From: an uncultured Bacilli bacterium
GTDB lineage: Bacteria; Bacillota_I; Bacilli_A; RF39; UBA660
NCBI GenBank assembly: GCA_944372315.1
Contig: CALVYX010000036.1
Coordinates: forward strand, 1 to 25,280
Direction: 5' to 3'
Length of the DNA: 25,280 nt
Shown: positions 8,708 to 17,599 of the stretch, in pieces
Numbering within the stretch: the first letter of the stretch is position 1
How the letters are laid out: each line of letters starts with the position of its first letter
The notes under the pieces: model-generated
What the model saw: the letters and a program-made list of their open reading frames with translations, nothing else
Database searches by the model: none
What the model was told of the DNA's origin: nothing
Program-made: the position numbers and the translations under genes

Positions 8708-9793
8708 ATGAGAGTAGTCGTTAGTGCAGGTGGTACTGGTGGGCATATTTATCCAGCGTTAGCTATTATATCTAAAATAAAAGAAATGGATAAAAATAGC
8801 GAAATATTGTATATTGGTACTACTGATCGTATGGAAGCTACTATTGTTCCTAAAACTGGCATCAATTATATAGGGATAGAGATGAAAGGATTAAATCGAA
8901 AATCAATTTTTAAAAACGTTAAAGTATTATCTGTTTATTTGAAAGCAAAGAAAAAAATAAGAAAAATATTATTGGATTTTAAACCAGATGTTGTTTTAGG
9001 AATAGGAGGGTATATTACTTTACCAGTAATGGAAGTTGCAACTAAGTTAAAAATAAAAACTTTTATTCATGAGCAAAACTCTATTCCAGGATTATCTAAT
9101 AAAATATTAAGTCGTAAAGTTGATAAAATAGGAGTATCGTTAGAAGATAGTATTAAATATTTTGATCCTAAAAAAACTATTTTTACAGGCAATCCTAGAA
9201 GTGAAGAAGTATTAAAAGCTAAACCTTTAATAAAAAATAAATATGGATTAAGTGTTAGTAAGAAGTTAGTGTTGATTGTTATGGGAAGTTTAGGTTCAAT
9301 GACAATGAATGATAAGTTAAAAGAAATCATTCCATTATTTAGTAAAGGAAAATATGAGGTTCTTTTTGTAACTGGTAAGAATTACTATGACGAGTACAAA
9401 AAACTATCTAATATTCCATCTAATGTTAAAATAGTTCCTTATTTAGATGATATGTTATCAGTGATGAAGAGAACTGATTTAATGGTAACAAGAGCAGGAG
9501 CATCTACCATTGCTGAAATTACTGCTATAGGTTTACCTAGTATTTTAATTCCATCTCCTTATGTTACTCATAATCATCAATATAAGAATGCTTTAGTATT
9601 AGAAAAGAAAAAAGCAGCAGTTATTATTGAAGAAAAAGATTTAACTGGTGAATTATTAATTAAAACTATCGATGAAATATTAAATGATCCTAAAAAATAT
9701 GATATAATGAAGAAGAATAGTGAAAGTCTAGGAGTAAAAGATAGTGCTTCTAAAATCTATAATATAATTAAAGAATTAATAAACGAGGGTTAA
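8708..9793 (+). CDS. murG: MurG, UDP-GlcNAc:lipid I N-acetylglucosaminyltransferase
   Basis: MurG transfers GlcNAc from UDP-GlcNAc to lipid I on the inner face of the membrane, making lipid II for peptidoglycan. The 361 residues match the family's length. The N-terminal GGTGGHIYPALAI loop lies at residues 8-20, and the HEQNSIPG motif at about 121-128 sits in the acceptor domain. TGNPRSE follows near 160. The GT-B C-terminal donor site RAGASTIAEITAIGLPSILIP is near residues 262-282, with HNHQYKNA after it. AGGAAGTG precedes the ATG. It heads a tight run with murB (1-base gap) and divIB (3-base gap), a partial division-and-cell-wall cluster. All catalytic motifs look intact. Confidence 0.97.
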   Translation: MRVVVSAGGTGGHIYPALAIISKIKEMDKNSEILYIGTTDRMEATIVPKTGINYIGIEMKGLNRKSIFKNVKVLSVYLKAKKKIRKILLDFKPDVVLGIGGYITLPVMEVATKLKIKTFIHEQNSIPGLSNKILSRKVDKIGVSLEDSIKYFDPKKTIFTGNPRSEEVLKAKPLIKNKYGLSVSKKLVLIVMGSLGSMTMNDKLKEIIPLFSKGKYEVLFVTGKNYYDEYKKLSNIPSNVKIVPYLDDMLSVMKRTDLMVTRAGASTIAEITAIGLPSILIPSPYVTHNHQYKNALVLEKKKAAVIIEEKDLTGELLIKTIDEILNDPKKYDIMKKNSESLGVKDSASKIYNIIKELINEG

Positions 9794-9794
9794 T

Positions 9795-10700
9795 ATGAAG
9801 GAACACATAAATAAATTAAGACAGATGGATATTGGAAAAATTGTAGAAAATGTACCATTAAAGGAACATACAACTTACAAAGTAGGTGGGATTGCTAGTT
9901 GTTTTATCTATCCTACTAATGTAAAAAATTTAATTAAGTTATTAAAATATATTAGACAAAACAATATTAAATACAAAATATTAGGAAATGGTTCTAATAC
10001 TTTATTTAGTGATAAAGAGTATAGGGGAGTTATTATTAAATTAAATCACTTTGATGATATAGAAATCAAAGATACAATAGTTGTAGTAGGAGCAGGATAT
10101 AATTTGATGAAATTAGCCAGTCTTACAGCAAGGAAATCTTTAACAGGACTAGAGTTTGCTAGTGGTATCCCAGGAACTGTAGGTGGAGCTGTATATATGA
10201 ATGCAGGGGCCTATAAAAGTGATATGGGATATATTGTTAAAAGAGTTAAAGTATTAACTCCAGATTATAGAGTAATTACTATGACTAATAGAGAACTAGG
10301 TTTTCATTATCGTACTTCTTTTTTTCAAGAGCATCCAGAATATATTTGTTTAGAAGCCACGATCGGCTTAAATAAAGGTAAGAAAGAAGAAATATACAAA
10401 GTGAATCAAGAAAGGAAAAAAAGAAGATTAGAATCGCAACCTTTAGAGTATCCTTCTGCAGGTTCAGTCTTTAGAAATCCTGAAGGTCTTTTTGCTGGGA
10501 AAATGATTGAAGATTTAGGGTTAAAAGGACTAACTAAAGGAGGAGCTCAAATAAGTACCAAGCATGCCAATTTTATTATTAATAAAGGTAATGCCAAAGC
10601 AAGTGATATTAAAGAACTTATTGAATTTACACAAGATGCTGTAGAAGATAAATATCATGTTAAATTAAAAGTAGAGCAAGAATTTGTCAATTGGGAGTAA
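9795..10700 (+). CDS. murB: MurB, UDP-N-acetylenolpyruvoylglucosamine reductase
   Basis: MurB reduces enolpyruvyl-UDP-GlcNAc to UDP-MurNAc with NADPH and FAD in the cytoplasm, an early peptidoglycan step. The 301-residue length fits the shorter Gram-positive form. Visible motifs are the substrate-side HTTYKVGG (residues 25-32), the FAD-binding GNGSNTLFSD and GLEFASGIPGTVGGAVYMN, YRTSFFQE, and the PSAGSVFRNPEG block, whose Ser is the proton donor in this family. ISTKHANFIIN follows. It begins one base after murG ends, with GAGGG as ribosome binding site inside the murG stop region. Confidence 0.97.
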   Translation: MKEHINKLRQMDIGKIVENVPLKEHTTYKVGGIASCFIYPTNVKNLIKLLKYIRQNNIKYKILGNGSNTLFSDKEYRGVIIKLNHFDDIEIKDTIVVVGAGYNLMKLASLTARKSLTGLEFASGIPGTVGGAVYMNAGAYKSDMGYIVKRVKVLTPDYRVITMTNRELGFHYRTSFFQEHPEYICLEATIGLNKGKKEEIYKVNQERKKRRLESQPLEYPSAGSVFRNPEGLFAGKMIEDLGLKGLTKGGAQISTKHANFIINKGNAKASDIKELIEFTQDAVEDKYHVKLKVEQEFVNWE

Positions 10701-10703
10701 TTT

Positions 10704-11384
10704 ATGGCCAAGAAAATCAAGAAAAAAACTAAGATAAAATTTATTCCAATTTTAATTTTTCTATTATTAATAGTAATAGTGTTTTTTCTTGTTGCTTGGT
10801 TTATGGAAGTAAAAATAAAAAATATATATATTTATGATAATTCAATTGTTAGTGACCAAGAAATCATTGAATTAGCTAATTTAGAAGACTATCCTAGTTT
10901 CTTAAAAACTTCTACTAAAAAAGTAAAAGATAAAATTGAGAATAATCCTTATATAAAAAGTGTTGAAGTAAAGCGAGGATTTCTTGCGGTATTTAATATT
11001 TATGTTACCGAATATGATTTATTATTTATTAACTCTAATACTAACAAAATAGTAGTGGATAAAGATACAGAAGTTCCTATTACGAAAGAAGTTTCCTTAC
11101 CTATTTTAGTAAATTACGTACCTGATACTGTGTTCCCTAAATTTGTTGAGAAAATGAAAAAAGTTGATAAAGAGGTTCTTGATAAAATTTCTCATATAGA
11201 GTATCAGCCTAATGATTATGATAAAGAAAGATTTTTGTTATATATGAATGATGGAAATAGTGTGTATGTAACTATTACTAGATTTGAGTTAATTAATAAA
11301 TATAATGAGATATATCCTACTTTGGAAGGTAAAAAAGGAATTCTTTATTTAGATTCTGGAAATCATTTTGAGATAAAAGGATAA
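10704..11384 (+). CDS. divIB: DivIB/FtsQ-type cell-division protein
   Basis: The 226-residue protein has a lysine-rich cytoplasmic tail (AKKIKKKTKIK), one membrane helix at about residues 14-33, and then a POTRA-type region. That region starts VKIKNIYIYDNSIVSDQEII and continues with NNPYIKSVEVKRG, the typical FtsQ/DivIB layout. The protein joins the FtsL-FtsB (DivIC) complex at the septum outside the membrane. Its position directly after murB is the common Gram-positive order. In many relatives ftsA and ftsZ follow, but here a prepilin-like gene does. Confidence 0.9.
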   Translation: MAKKIKKKTKIKFIPILIFLLLIVIVFFLVAWFMEVKIKNIYIYDNSIVSDQEIIELANLEDYPSFLKTSTKKVKDKIENNPYIKSVEVKRGFLAVFNIYVTEYDLLFINSNTNKIVVDKDTEVPITKEVSLPILVNYVPDTVFPKFVEKMKKVDKEVLDKISHIEYQPNDYDKERFLLYMNDGNSVYVTITRFELINKYNEIYPTLEGKKGILYLDSGNHFEIKG

Positions 11385-11407
11385 TTTGTAGTAATATAGG
11401 TGATATT

Positions 11408-12607
11408 ATGAATAATAAGGGTATTATGAAAATTAAGTTGTTGGCAATTATTGTGATTGTTGGAATACTGTGCTTTACAGTGGTTCCTAATTTGTATACT
11501 TATTTAAAAGATAGAAAAAAAGAAATTTATATTAATGTAGCATTAGAGTATATTGATGAAGTAAAGAGCCATATAAACTCATTAGACTATAAGCAGATAC
11601 CATTAGAAAACGAGGCTTTACTAGTAAAATTATCTAGTTTAGATTTAAATAAAAATTCGCCTTATGGACGATTTAGAGATGAATATAGTTATGTAATTGT
11701 TTTGAATAAAGGAGATTATTATGATTACTACTTTGCTGCTATTGATTCTTCTAATCATGGGATTCCATTAATTGGAGAAAAAGAATTAAGTAAAGAATCT
11801 GTTGTATATGGTAATTCTAAGTTAACCAATATAAATAAAGCTAGTAGTATTAAAGATTTATATGTAGCAAATACTGTTTTTGAAGAAAGTAGTAATACAA
11901 AAGAAGATGATGTTAATATATTGTTGACTCCCGTATCAGGAGAACTCACGGTATCTTATGATTTTATGGAAGATGTTCATGATATATATGATACTTTAGT
12001 GAAAAATATGGATACTTCTATTTATAATAAAGAAGCAACCGTGAATAATGGTGTATTAAAATATAATAATCAAGAGTTATCTAGCGATTATAGTAAAGAT
12101 ATCAATGGTATTTTTAGATATTTATCTTTTCCTAATAATGATGAAAAATTATATTATGCTAGTTTTGTTAATTATACTTCTAATTATGTAGCAGGAGTGA
12201 TTAATGAAAGTGGGGATTATTCTAGTAAGAATATGGTTTTTGATTCCGTACCAACTATAGTCATGAATAAAAATGCTAAAGTAGTAAGTGATGATAGTAA
12301 AAATTATTTGATGTGGAATATGATGGCAATTTATCCCAATAATGATAATTACACAATTAGTGAGTGTGGAGCAATACTTTTAAAAAATAATAATGCAACT
12401 AATATTAATTTAACTTTTGATACTTCTAATATCTTAGTTGGTAAATCTAATAATAATTGTGAGCTGGGTAATATTTTTGCTATTAGAAAAGATAATATTA
12501 GTGTTAATGATAGGTGGTTTGCAAGAGGATATATAAAGTATACAGATCGCTTTGGAAATGAGTATACCAATTATAGTAGTGAGGTAATTTCAGCTTTAGT
12601 TAAATAA
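11408..12607 (+). CDS. Prepilin-like protein with atypical N-terminus
   Basis: The 399-residue protein starts MNNKG, then IMKIKLLAIIVIVGILCFTVVP, a hydrophobic prepilin-like helix followed by a YTYLKDRKKEIYINVALEYI stretch as in pilins. Against the canonical FTLIELLAV, the +1 Phe is Ile and the +5 Glu is Lys, so processing or assembly may differ. Residues about 70-120 (NSPYGRFRDEYSYVIVLNKGDYYDYYFAAID) match a block in the 12707 gene (NSPFGPYIPEQSFILVTRKE...FEYYVSAKDE), giving a shared head domain. The C-terminal half is probably beta-rich and unique. AGGTGAT precedes ATG 11408; ATG 11426 also has AAGGG ahead. It lies 23 bases after divIB and is closed by a terminator, so it is likely co-expressed with murG-murB-divIB. 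Confidence 0.75.
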   Translation: MNNKGIMKIKLLAIIVIVGILCFTVVPNLYTYLKDRKKEIYINVALEYIDEVKSHINSLDYKQIPLENEALLVKLSSLDLNKNSPYGRFRDEYSYVIVLNKGDYYDYYFAAIDSSNHGIPLIGEKELSKESVVYGNSKLTNINKASSIKDLYVANTVFEESSNTKEDDVNILLTPVSGELTVSYDFMEDVHDIYDTLVKNMDTSIYNKEATVNNGVLKYNNQELSSDYSKDINGIFRYLSFPNNDEKLYYASFVNYTSNYVAGVINESGDYSSKNMVFDSVPTIVMNKNAKVVSDDSKNYLMWNMMAIYPNNDNYTISECGAILLKNNNATNINLTFDTSNILVGKSNNNCELGNIFAIRKDNISVNDRWFARGYIKYTDRFGNEYTNYSSEVISALVK

Positions 12608-12622
12608 AAATAACTTTTATGT

Positions 12623-12648
12623 AAAGTAGTTACAATAACTACTTTTTT
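12623..12648 (+). terminator. Rho-independent terminator after the 11408 gene
   Basis: The arms AAAGTAGTTA (12623-12632) and TAACTACTTT (12636-12645) pair perfectly around CAA. The T-run extends to 12648. It ends the murG-divIB-pilin transcript. Confidence 0.85.
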
Positions 12649-12649
12649 G

Positions 12650-12678
12650 TTGAATTTTAATAATAAAACCGGTATAAT
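12650..12678 (+). promoter_or_regulatory. Sigma-A-type promoter for the 12707 gene
   Basis: TTGAAT (12650-12655), a 17-base spacer, and TATAAT (12673-12678) make one of the best promoter matches in the window. It sits directly after the terminator and gives the gene its own transcript. Confidence 0.7.
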
Positions 12679-12706
12679 GAATAAGAAAATAGGGGCGTGA
12701 TACACA

Positions 12707-14191
12707 GTGAAAAATAACAAAGGTTTTACCTTGATAGAATTATTAGCAGTAATTATAATATTGGGAGTTTAATTATTAATAGCAATACCAGCGGTAAGTA
12801 GATATATAAATGATTCAAGAAAAGATACATATGCTACTAATTTAGGGAAAATGGTAGATGCAGTAAGTACTAAAGTTAATAGTTATGATGATGGATATGT
12901 TTTTAATACTGACGAATATTTAGTAGTGCCAATTAATTGTGTAGAATTAGAACAAGGAAGTAATACCAATTCACCTTTTGGTCCATATATACCAGAACAA
13001 AGTTTTATATTAGTTACTAGGAAAGAAAATAGTCAAGGGTTTGAATATTATGTAAGTGCAAAAGATGAAGTAGGATATGGAACAAAGTTATCGTTATCGG
13101 ATGAAATAGAAATAAAGATAGTAAATGATAATGAAGTAGGAAAGATAACTGAAGAAGGATTAGAATTAGGGAGTTTTAGTTCAATAGTAAGTGGTAAAAC
13201 AAGTAAAATAAAAACATGTGAATCCTTTGATATTGATATAGATGAAGATAGTGATAGTGCCTTGTTAAGAAATAAAATATTAGAAGATAATGAGGAACAA
13301 AGTGATGTAAGTATAGATTTTAGCCAGATAAGTAGTGCAACAAATGGAGAAGGATTATATTATACTAATGCTAATACAGAAAACAGTCAAAGAACTTATT
13401 ATTTTAGGGGAGCAGTAGAAAATAATTATGTGCAATTTGCCGGTTTTTATTGGAGAATAATAAGAATCAATGAAGATGGAAGTGTAAGATTAATTTATCA
13501 AGGAGAAACTCCTAATGCAACTAGTGGTGATACAATCATAGGGAGAAAAAGTGCATTTAATAGTAGCTATAATAACAATGCCCATATAGGATATATGAAT
13601 GGGGGGAGAGGAAATAGTACCTATGCGGAAACCCATGCAAATATAAATGATAGTACCATAAAAGAAAGACTGGACACATGGTATGAAGAGAATTTATTAA
13701 GTTATGCTTCTTATTTAGCAGACTCAGGATTTTGTGGGGATAGAAGTATAGCAAATGGGAGAGGAGGAGTAGGAACACTAATAACATATTATGGAGCATA
13801 TAATAGATTATATAGCAATAAAACACCACAGTTTAGTTGCCCACAAAGTAATGATTTATATACTACAAGTAGTAGCAGTAAGGGAAATAAAGCATTAGAC
13901 TATCCAATAGGATTAATAACAGCAGATGAAGCAGCATATGCAGGTGGAGTATATAATAAAAACAATGATAGTTATTATTTGAATACAGGAGATTATTACT
14001 GGACAATGTCTCCTTGGAGTTTCGCAAGTGCTGGTGCTGATCAATGTAACGTCTATTTAGTCGTTTCATCGACAGATGGCAATGTGACTAACAGTGTAAG
14101 TGCTCGTCCAGTCATCAATTTGAAATCTGATGTACAAATTTCTGATGGAGATGGAACTAGTTCTAATCCTTATGTTATCAAAACCAATTAA
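12707..14191 (+). pseudogene. Prepilin-like protein with lectin-like variable C-terminal domain, interrupted by an in-frame TAA
   Basis: A GTG at 12707, preceded by AGGGGCGTG, opens a frame reading VKNNKGFTLIELLAVIIILG, a textbook prepilin signal. Codon 22 is TAA (12770-12772). The same frame then continues LLIAIPAVSRYIND, exactly the rest of a prepilin helix, and stays open to 14191. A TTA-to-TAA change would explain it. Without the stop, the protein is 494 residues. The head resembles the 11408 gene (NSPFGPYI block). From about 13260 the C-terminal domain (GFYWRIIRINEDGS, GFCGDRS, ALDYPIGLITADE, ARPVINLKS) is shared with the 21413 gene and resembles C-type-lectin/FGE-like or DUF6273-type domains. 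ATG 12851 has no convincing ribosome binding site and would lack export. Promoter and terminator are intact, so the lesion looks recent, unless it is an assembly error. Confidence 0.75.
14015..14127 (+). other. Candidate hypervariable region 1 (DGR-like) with 17-base conserved end
   Basis: Between the shared YYW-T-(M/I)-SP motif and ARPVINLKS, the sequence 14015-14110 differs almost completely from its partner in the 21413 gene. The two genes are closely similar on the 5' side. Hand count gives 23 A in 96 bases, well below the A-rich flanks. It ends with GTCATCAATTTGAAATC (14111-14127), identical in the partner although its codons (GTC ATC, TTG) are unusual for this genome. The position, adenine depletion and fixed 3' end fit the variable region of a diversity-generating retroelement target. 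No template repeat or reverse transcriptase is visible here. Confidence 0.45.
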
Positions 14192-14199
14192 TTTAAATT

Positions 14200-14220
14200 A
14201 AAGATGCTATGCATCTTTTT
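14200..14220 (+). terminator. Rho-independent terminator after the 12707 gene
   Basis: The arms AAAGATGC (14200-14207) and GCATCTTT (14211-14218) pair around TAT, followed by T to 14220. Confidence 0.8.
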
Positions 14221-14223
14221 ATA

Positions 14224-14252
14224 TTGTACGTTTGTTTGCAATATGATATAAT
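14224..14252 (+). promoter_or_regulatory. Promoter for ruvA-ruvB-queA
   Basis: TTGTAC (14224-14229), a 17-base spacer and TATAAT (14247-14252) with an extended TG at 14244-14245 form a strong promoter 20 bases ahead of the ruvA start. Confidence 0.75.
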
Positions 14253-14271
14253 TATTTAGAAGGTGAAGTAT

Positions 14272-14829
14272 ATGTACAATTATATGATAGGCAAAGTAAC
14301 GGAAGTTAGTAGTAGTTATATTGTATTAGAGTGTTCTGGAATAGGATATGTAATTAATACTCCTAATCCTTATTCTTTTCAAGAGGGTAATGAATATAAA
14401 GTTTATTTGTATCAAGTAGTAAGAGAAGATGAATTATCTTTATATGGATTTAAAACAGTTGAAGAAAAAGAGTTGTTTTTAAAACTCATTAGTGTAAAGG
14501 GATTGGGTCCTAAAATGGCTCTTCCAATCCTTGCTACTGGCTCAGTTGGTGGAGTAATTGATGCTATAGAGAGGGAAAATCTTTTATATTTAAGAAAGTT
14601 TCCTAAAATAGGTGATAAATTAGCTAAGCAAATTATCTTAGATTTAAAAGGTAAATTAGGTGCTGTGTCAACACTTGAATTAAATGATAATAGTTATGAA
14701 GAACTTATTGAAGTATTAAAAGGATTAGGATATAAAGAAAAAGAATTTAAGTCTATTATTCCAAAGGTTAATAATGAGTTATCAATAGAAGATCAAGTAA
14801 AAGAGGCATTGAAATTATTACTAAAATAG
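14272..14829 (+). CDS. ruvA: RuvA, Holliday junction branch-migration subunit
   Basis: RuvA binds the four-way junction and loads RuvB for branch migration in recombination and repair. The 185-residue protein has the usual start MYNYMIGKVTEV, an OB-fold N-domain (YVINTPNPYSF, VYLYQVVREDELSLYGF), two helix-hairpin-helix motifs (LISVKGLGPKMALPIL; LRKFPKIGDKLAKQIILDLKGKL), and a C-terminal UBA-like domain (ELIEVLKGLGYKEKEF). ATG 14272 is chosen because AGAAGG lies 8 bases ahead and it matches the family start. An in-frame GTG at 14263 overlaps that site. RuvB follows after 12 bases. Confidence 0.96.
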   Translation: MYNYMIGKVTEVSSSYIVLECSGIGYVINTPNPYSFQEGNEYKVYLYQVVREDELSLYGFKTVEEKELFLKLISVKGLGPKMALPILATGSVGGVIDAIERENLLYLRKFPKIGDKLAKQIILDLKGKLGAVSTLELNDNSYEELIEVLKGLGYKEKEFKSIIPKVNNELSIEDQVKEALKLLLK

Positions 14830-14841
14830 GAGTGATCAATA

Positions 14842-15861
14842 ATGAACGACAATAATGTTTTAAGCAGTGAAGAACAAGTAGAAGATGTATATGAGGAAAA
14901 TATTAGGCCCAGTTTATTTAAAGATTATATTGGACAGTCTGATGTAAAAGAAAATATTAAAGTATTTGTAGAGGCAGCTAAAATGCGAGATGAAAGTCTT
15001 GATCATGTTTTACTATATGGTCCACCAGGATTAGGTAAAACAACTCTAGCATATATTATTGCTAATGAACTTGGTAGTAATATAAAAACAGCAAGTGGTC
15101 CTTCTATCGAAAAGGCAGGAGACTTAGCAGCTATCTTATCATCTTTAGAACCAGGAGATGTATTATTTATTGATGAAATTCATAGAATGCCATCTTATAT
15201 AGAAGAGATATTATATCCTGCTATGGAAGACTTTACTTTAGATATTATTGTAGGAAGCGAAGGAAATAGTCGAAACATTAAAATTAATTTACCACCTTTT
15301 ACTTTAGTTGGTGCTACTACTAGGGCGGGGGATTTAACTAGTCCATTACGTGATCGCTTTGGAATTATTGCAAAATTACAATATTATACGGATGAAGAAT
15401 TATTTGCTATTATTAAAAGAACTGCTAAAGTATTAGGAGTAGAGATTGAAGATGATGCAGCAATGGAATTAGCGAGTAGAAGTAGAGGTACACCTAGAAT
15501 TGCTAATCGTCTATTAAAAAGAGTAAGAGATTTTTCGCTAGTAAAAGGAAATGGTGTAATTGATCTAGATATTACTAAATTAGCTCTTGATAAATTAAAA
15601 GTAGATAAAATGGGGCTTGATGAGACTGACTATCAATTATTAAAAACAATTGCCCTTAAATTTAATGGAGGGCCAGTAGGTATTGAGTCACTTGCTAGTG
15701 TGATTGGTGAAGAAGTATCAACGCTAGAAGATGTATGTGAACCTTTCTTACTTCAACGTGGTCTTTTAAAAAGAACTCCACGTGGTAGAATGATCACAGA
15801 ATTAGGATATAGTCATTTAAATATTACAAGACAAGGAACACTGTTTGATTTTGAGGATTAA
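14842..15861 (+). CDS. ruvB: RuvB, Holliday junction helicase motor
   Basis: RuvB is the hexameric AAA+ ATPase that drives branch migration together with RuvA. The 339 residues fit the family. Motifs visible are [18 protein letters not shown], Walker [13 protein letters not shown] (about residues 60-71), Walker [11 protein letters not shown] (about 107-116), sensor [21 protein letters not shown] with the arginine finger, and sensor 2 [18 protein letters not shown]. The winged-helix end is [29 protein letters not shown] precedes the ATG with 7-base spacing and overlaps the ruvA stop. Confidence 0.98.
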   Translation: MNDNNVLSSEEQVEDVYEENIRPSLFKDYIGQSDVKENIKVFVEAAKMRDESLDHVLLYGPPGLGKTTLAYIIANELGSNIKTASGPSIEKAGDLAAILSSLEPGDVLFIDEIHRMPSYIEEILYPAMEDFTLDIIVGSEGNSRNIKINLPPFTLVGATTRAGDLTSPLRDRFGIIAKLQYYTDEELFAIIKRTAKVLGVEIEDDAAMELASRSRGTPRIANRLLKRVRDFSLVKGNGVIDLDITKLALDKLKVDKMGLDETDYQLLKTIALKFNGGPVGIESLASVIGEEVSTLEDVCEPFLLQRGLLKRTPRGRMITELGYSHLNITRQGTLFDFED

Positions 15862-15863
15862 GT

Positions 15864-16499
15864 ATGAAATATATATATTTATTTGAAAAGAAGAGGATGA
15901 ATTATGACGAATATTTAAAAGTAGTAGGAAATATGGTTGCAAAAGGTTCAAAAATTTGTTCTAAAGATTGCCTGGAAGTAGGTGTAGATGCTATTACAAA
16001 GATTGATGATTCTACGAAACGAAAAAAAATGATGGATGTTTCTTTTGTTATTGATCGTGAATTTTCTGAACCTTATTCCAATTCTGAAAATACTTTTAAA
16101 AAATTGCCTATAATTTTAACTTTGGCAAATATGATGGAAAATCATTACGAATTAGTTACAGATTTGAATAACAATGAATTAGCATTATTATCTTTTTTCT
16201 CATTTGTAGTTAATAGCAAATATATGAGAGATCACTTGAAAATGTGTGCTGATCATGATGTATTATCATCAATAATTGAAAAAACACCTAATATTTATCA
16301 TCAGTTGGAAATATTAGGTGTTGTAGAAGATAAATTTTTAGAATTTGATATTGATGTAAATAATAAAGAAGAACTTGATAATTTTAAGAAAGAGTCTGCT
16401 ACATTTATTAGAAGTAACAGTGAAGCTGATTTATTAGATATGGTGAAGCCATTTGAAGAAGTGTATAAAGAATTAGAACAAGAGGGGCTACATTTTTAG
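15864..16499 (+). CDS. Protein of unknown function between ruvB and queA
   Basis: This is a 211-residue soluble protein with no signal, membrane segment or motif that I recognise. It begins [23 protein letters not shown]. It is predicted to be mostly helical, with three cysteines (C34, C38 and one near residue 127), and it ends in an acidic helix. It starts two bases after the ruvB stop (TAAGTATG) with only GAGG inside ruvB as a possible ribosome binding site, so translation is probably coupled to ruvB. queA follows after 13 bases. Codon style matches ruvAB, so it looks like a native operon member rather than an insertion. Context hints at recombination or tRNA metabolism, but that is weak. 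Confidence 0.75.
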   Translation: MKYIYLFEKKRMNYDEYLKVVGNMVAKGSKICSKDCLEVGVDAITKIDDSTKRKKMMDVSFVIDREFSEPYSNSENTFKKLPIILTLANMMENHYELVTDLNNNELALLSFFSFVVNSKYMRDHLKMCADHDVLSSIIEKTPNIYHQLEILGVVEDKFLEFDIDVNNKEELDNFKKESATFIRSNSEADLLDMVKPFEEVYKELEQEGLHF

Positions 16500-16512
16500 T
16501 AAGGAGTATATT

Positions 16513-17550
16513 ATGAAGTTAGAAGATTTTGATTATGATTTACCAGAAGAGTTAATTGCTCAAACGCCACTTAAAGATAGAGCATCTTCTAAATTATTGG
16601 TTTTAAATAAAGATACAGGTGAGATATCTCATCATCATTTTAAGAATATTATTGATTATTTGGAAGCAGGAGATGCTTTAGTAATCAATGATACTAAAGT
16701 AATTCCTGCAAGACTTATTGGAGAAAAAGAAGAGACAAAAGCTGTTATTGAGGTGTTATTATTAAAAAATATTGATGATAATAACTGGGAATGTTTAACC
16801 AAACCTGCGAAAAGAGTTAAATTAGGAACAATTGTTTCTTTTGGCAATGGTCTATTAAAAGCTAAATGTATTGATATTGGGGCAGAAGGAATTAGAACTT
16901 TCGAACTCATTTACGATGGAATATTATATGAAATCTTAGATAAATTAGGTACTATGCCACTTCCTCCTTATATTCATGAAAAATTAGAGGATCAAAATAG
17001 ATATCAAACTGTCTATGCTAAAGAAATAGGAAGTGCAGCAGCACCTACTGCAGGATTACATTTTACTAAAGAATTATTAGAAGAAATAAAGAAAAAAGGA
17101 GTACGAATTGCTCCAGTTACCTTACATGTTGGATTAGGTACTTTTCGTCCTGTTAATGTATCCAAAATAGAGGAACATAAAATGCATAGTGAGTATTATT
17201 CGTTAAGTAAAGAAACTGTTGATATTTTGAATGAGACTAGATCTAATTATAAAAGAATATTTGTAGTAGGAACAACATCAGTTAGAGTATTAGAAACTGT
17301 TATGAATAAATATGGTAAGTTAACTTCATGCAGTGGATGGACAGATATTTTTATCTATCCTGGATACCAATTTAAAATAGTAGATAATTTAATTACTAAT
17401 TTTCATTTACCAAAATCAACTTTAATAATGTTAATCAGTGCTTTAGCTGGACGTGATAAAGTGTTAAAAGCATATTATGAAGCAATTGAAAACAAATATC
17501 GTTTTTTCTCGTTTGGAGATAGTATGTTAATAATTAGTGATAATAAATAA
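16513..17550 (+). CDS. queA: QueA, S-adenosylmethionine:tRNA ribosyltransferase-isomerase
   Basis: QueA transfers and isomerises the ribosyl group of SAM onto preQ1 in tRNA anticodons, giving epoxyqueuosine. The 345-residue protein has the family hallmarks: [29 protein letters not shown] at the start, [19 protein letters not shown]...[23 protein letters not shown], and [23 protein letters not shown] near residue 160. [39 protein letters not shown] and [16 protein letters not shown] follow. AAGGAG lies ahead of the ATG. The gene order ruvA-ruvB-x-queA matches the common Firmicutes order ruvAB-queA(-tgt), but tgt does not follow here. Confidence 0.97.
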   Translation: MKLEDFDYDLPEELIAQTPLKDRASSKLLVLNKDTGEISHHHFKNIIDYLEAGDALVINDTKVIPARLIGEKEETKAVIEVLLLKNIDDNNWECLTKPAKRVKLGTIVSFGNGLLKAKCIDIGAEGIRTFELIYDGILYEILDKLGTMPLPPYIHEKLEDQNRYQTVYAKEIGSAAAPTAGLHFTKELLEEIKKKGVRIAPVTLHVGLGTFRPVNVSKIEEHKMHSEYYSLSKETVDILNETRSNYKRIFVVGTTSVRVLETVMNKYGKLTSCSGWTDIFIYPGYQFKIVDNLITNFHLPKSTLIMLISALAGRDKVLKAYYEAIENKYRFFSFGDSMLIISDNK

Positions 17551-17570
17551 AAAAAGAAATAATTTTTAAA

Positions 17571-17596
17571 ATTCATCATATGATTAACTGGTGAAT
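17571..17596 (+). promoter_or_regulatory. Small hairpin just ahead of the 17600 start codon
   Basis: ATTCATCA (17571-17578) can pair with TGGTGAAT (17589-17596) with one G-T pair and a 10-base loop. The right arm includes the only purine-rich ribosome binding candidate (GGTGAATGG) ahead of ATG 17600. It could lower translation of that gene. Chance occurrence is possible, and no T-run follows, so it is not a terminator. Confidence 0.3.
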
Positions 17597-17599
17597 GGT

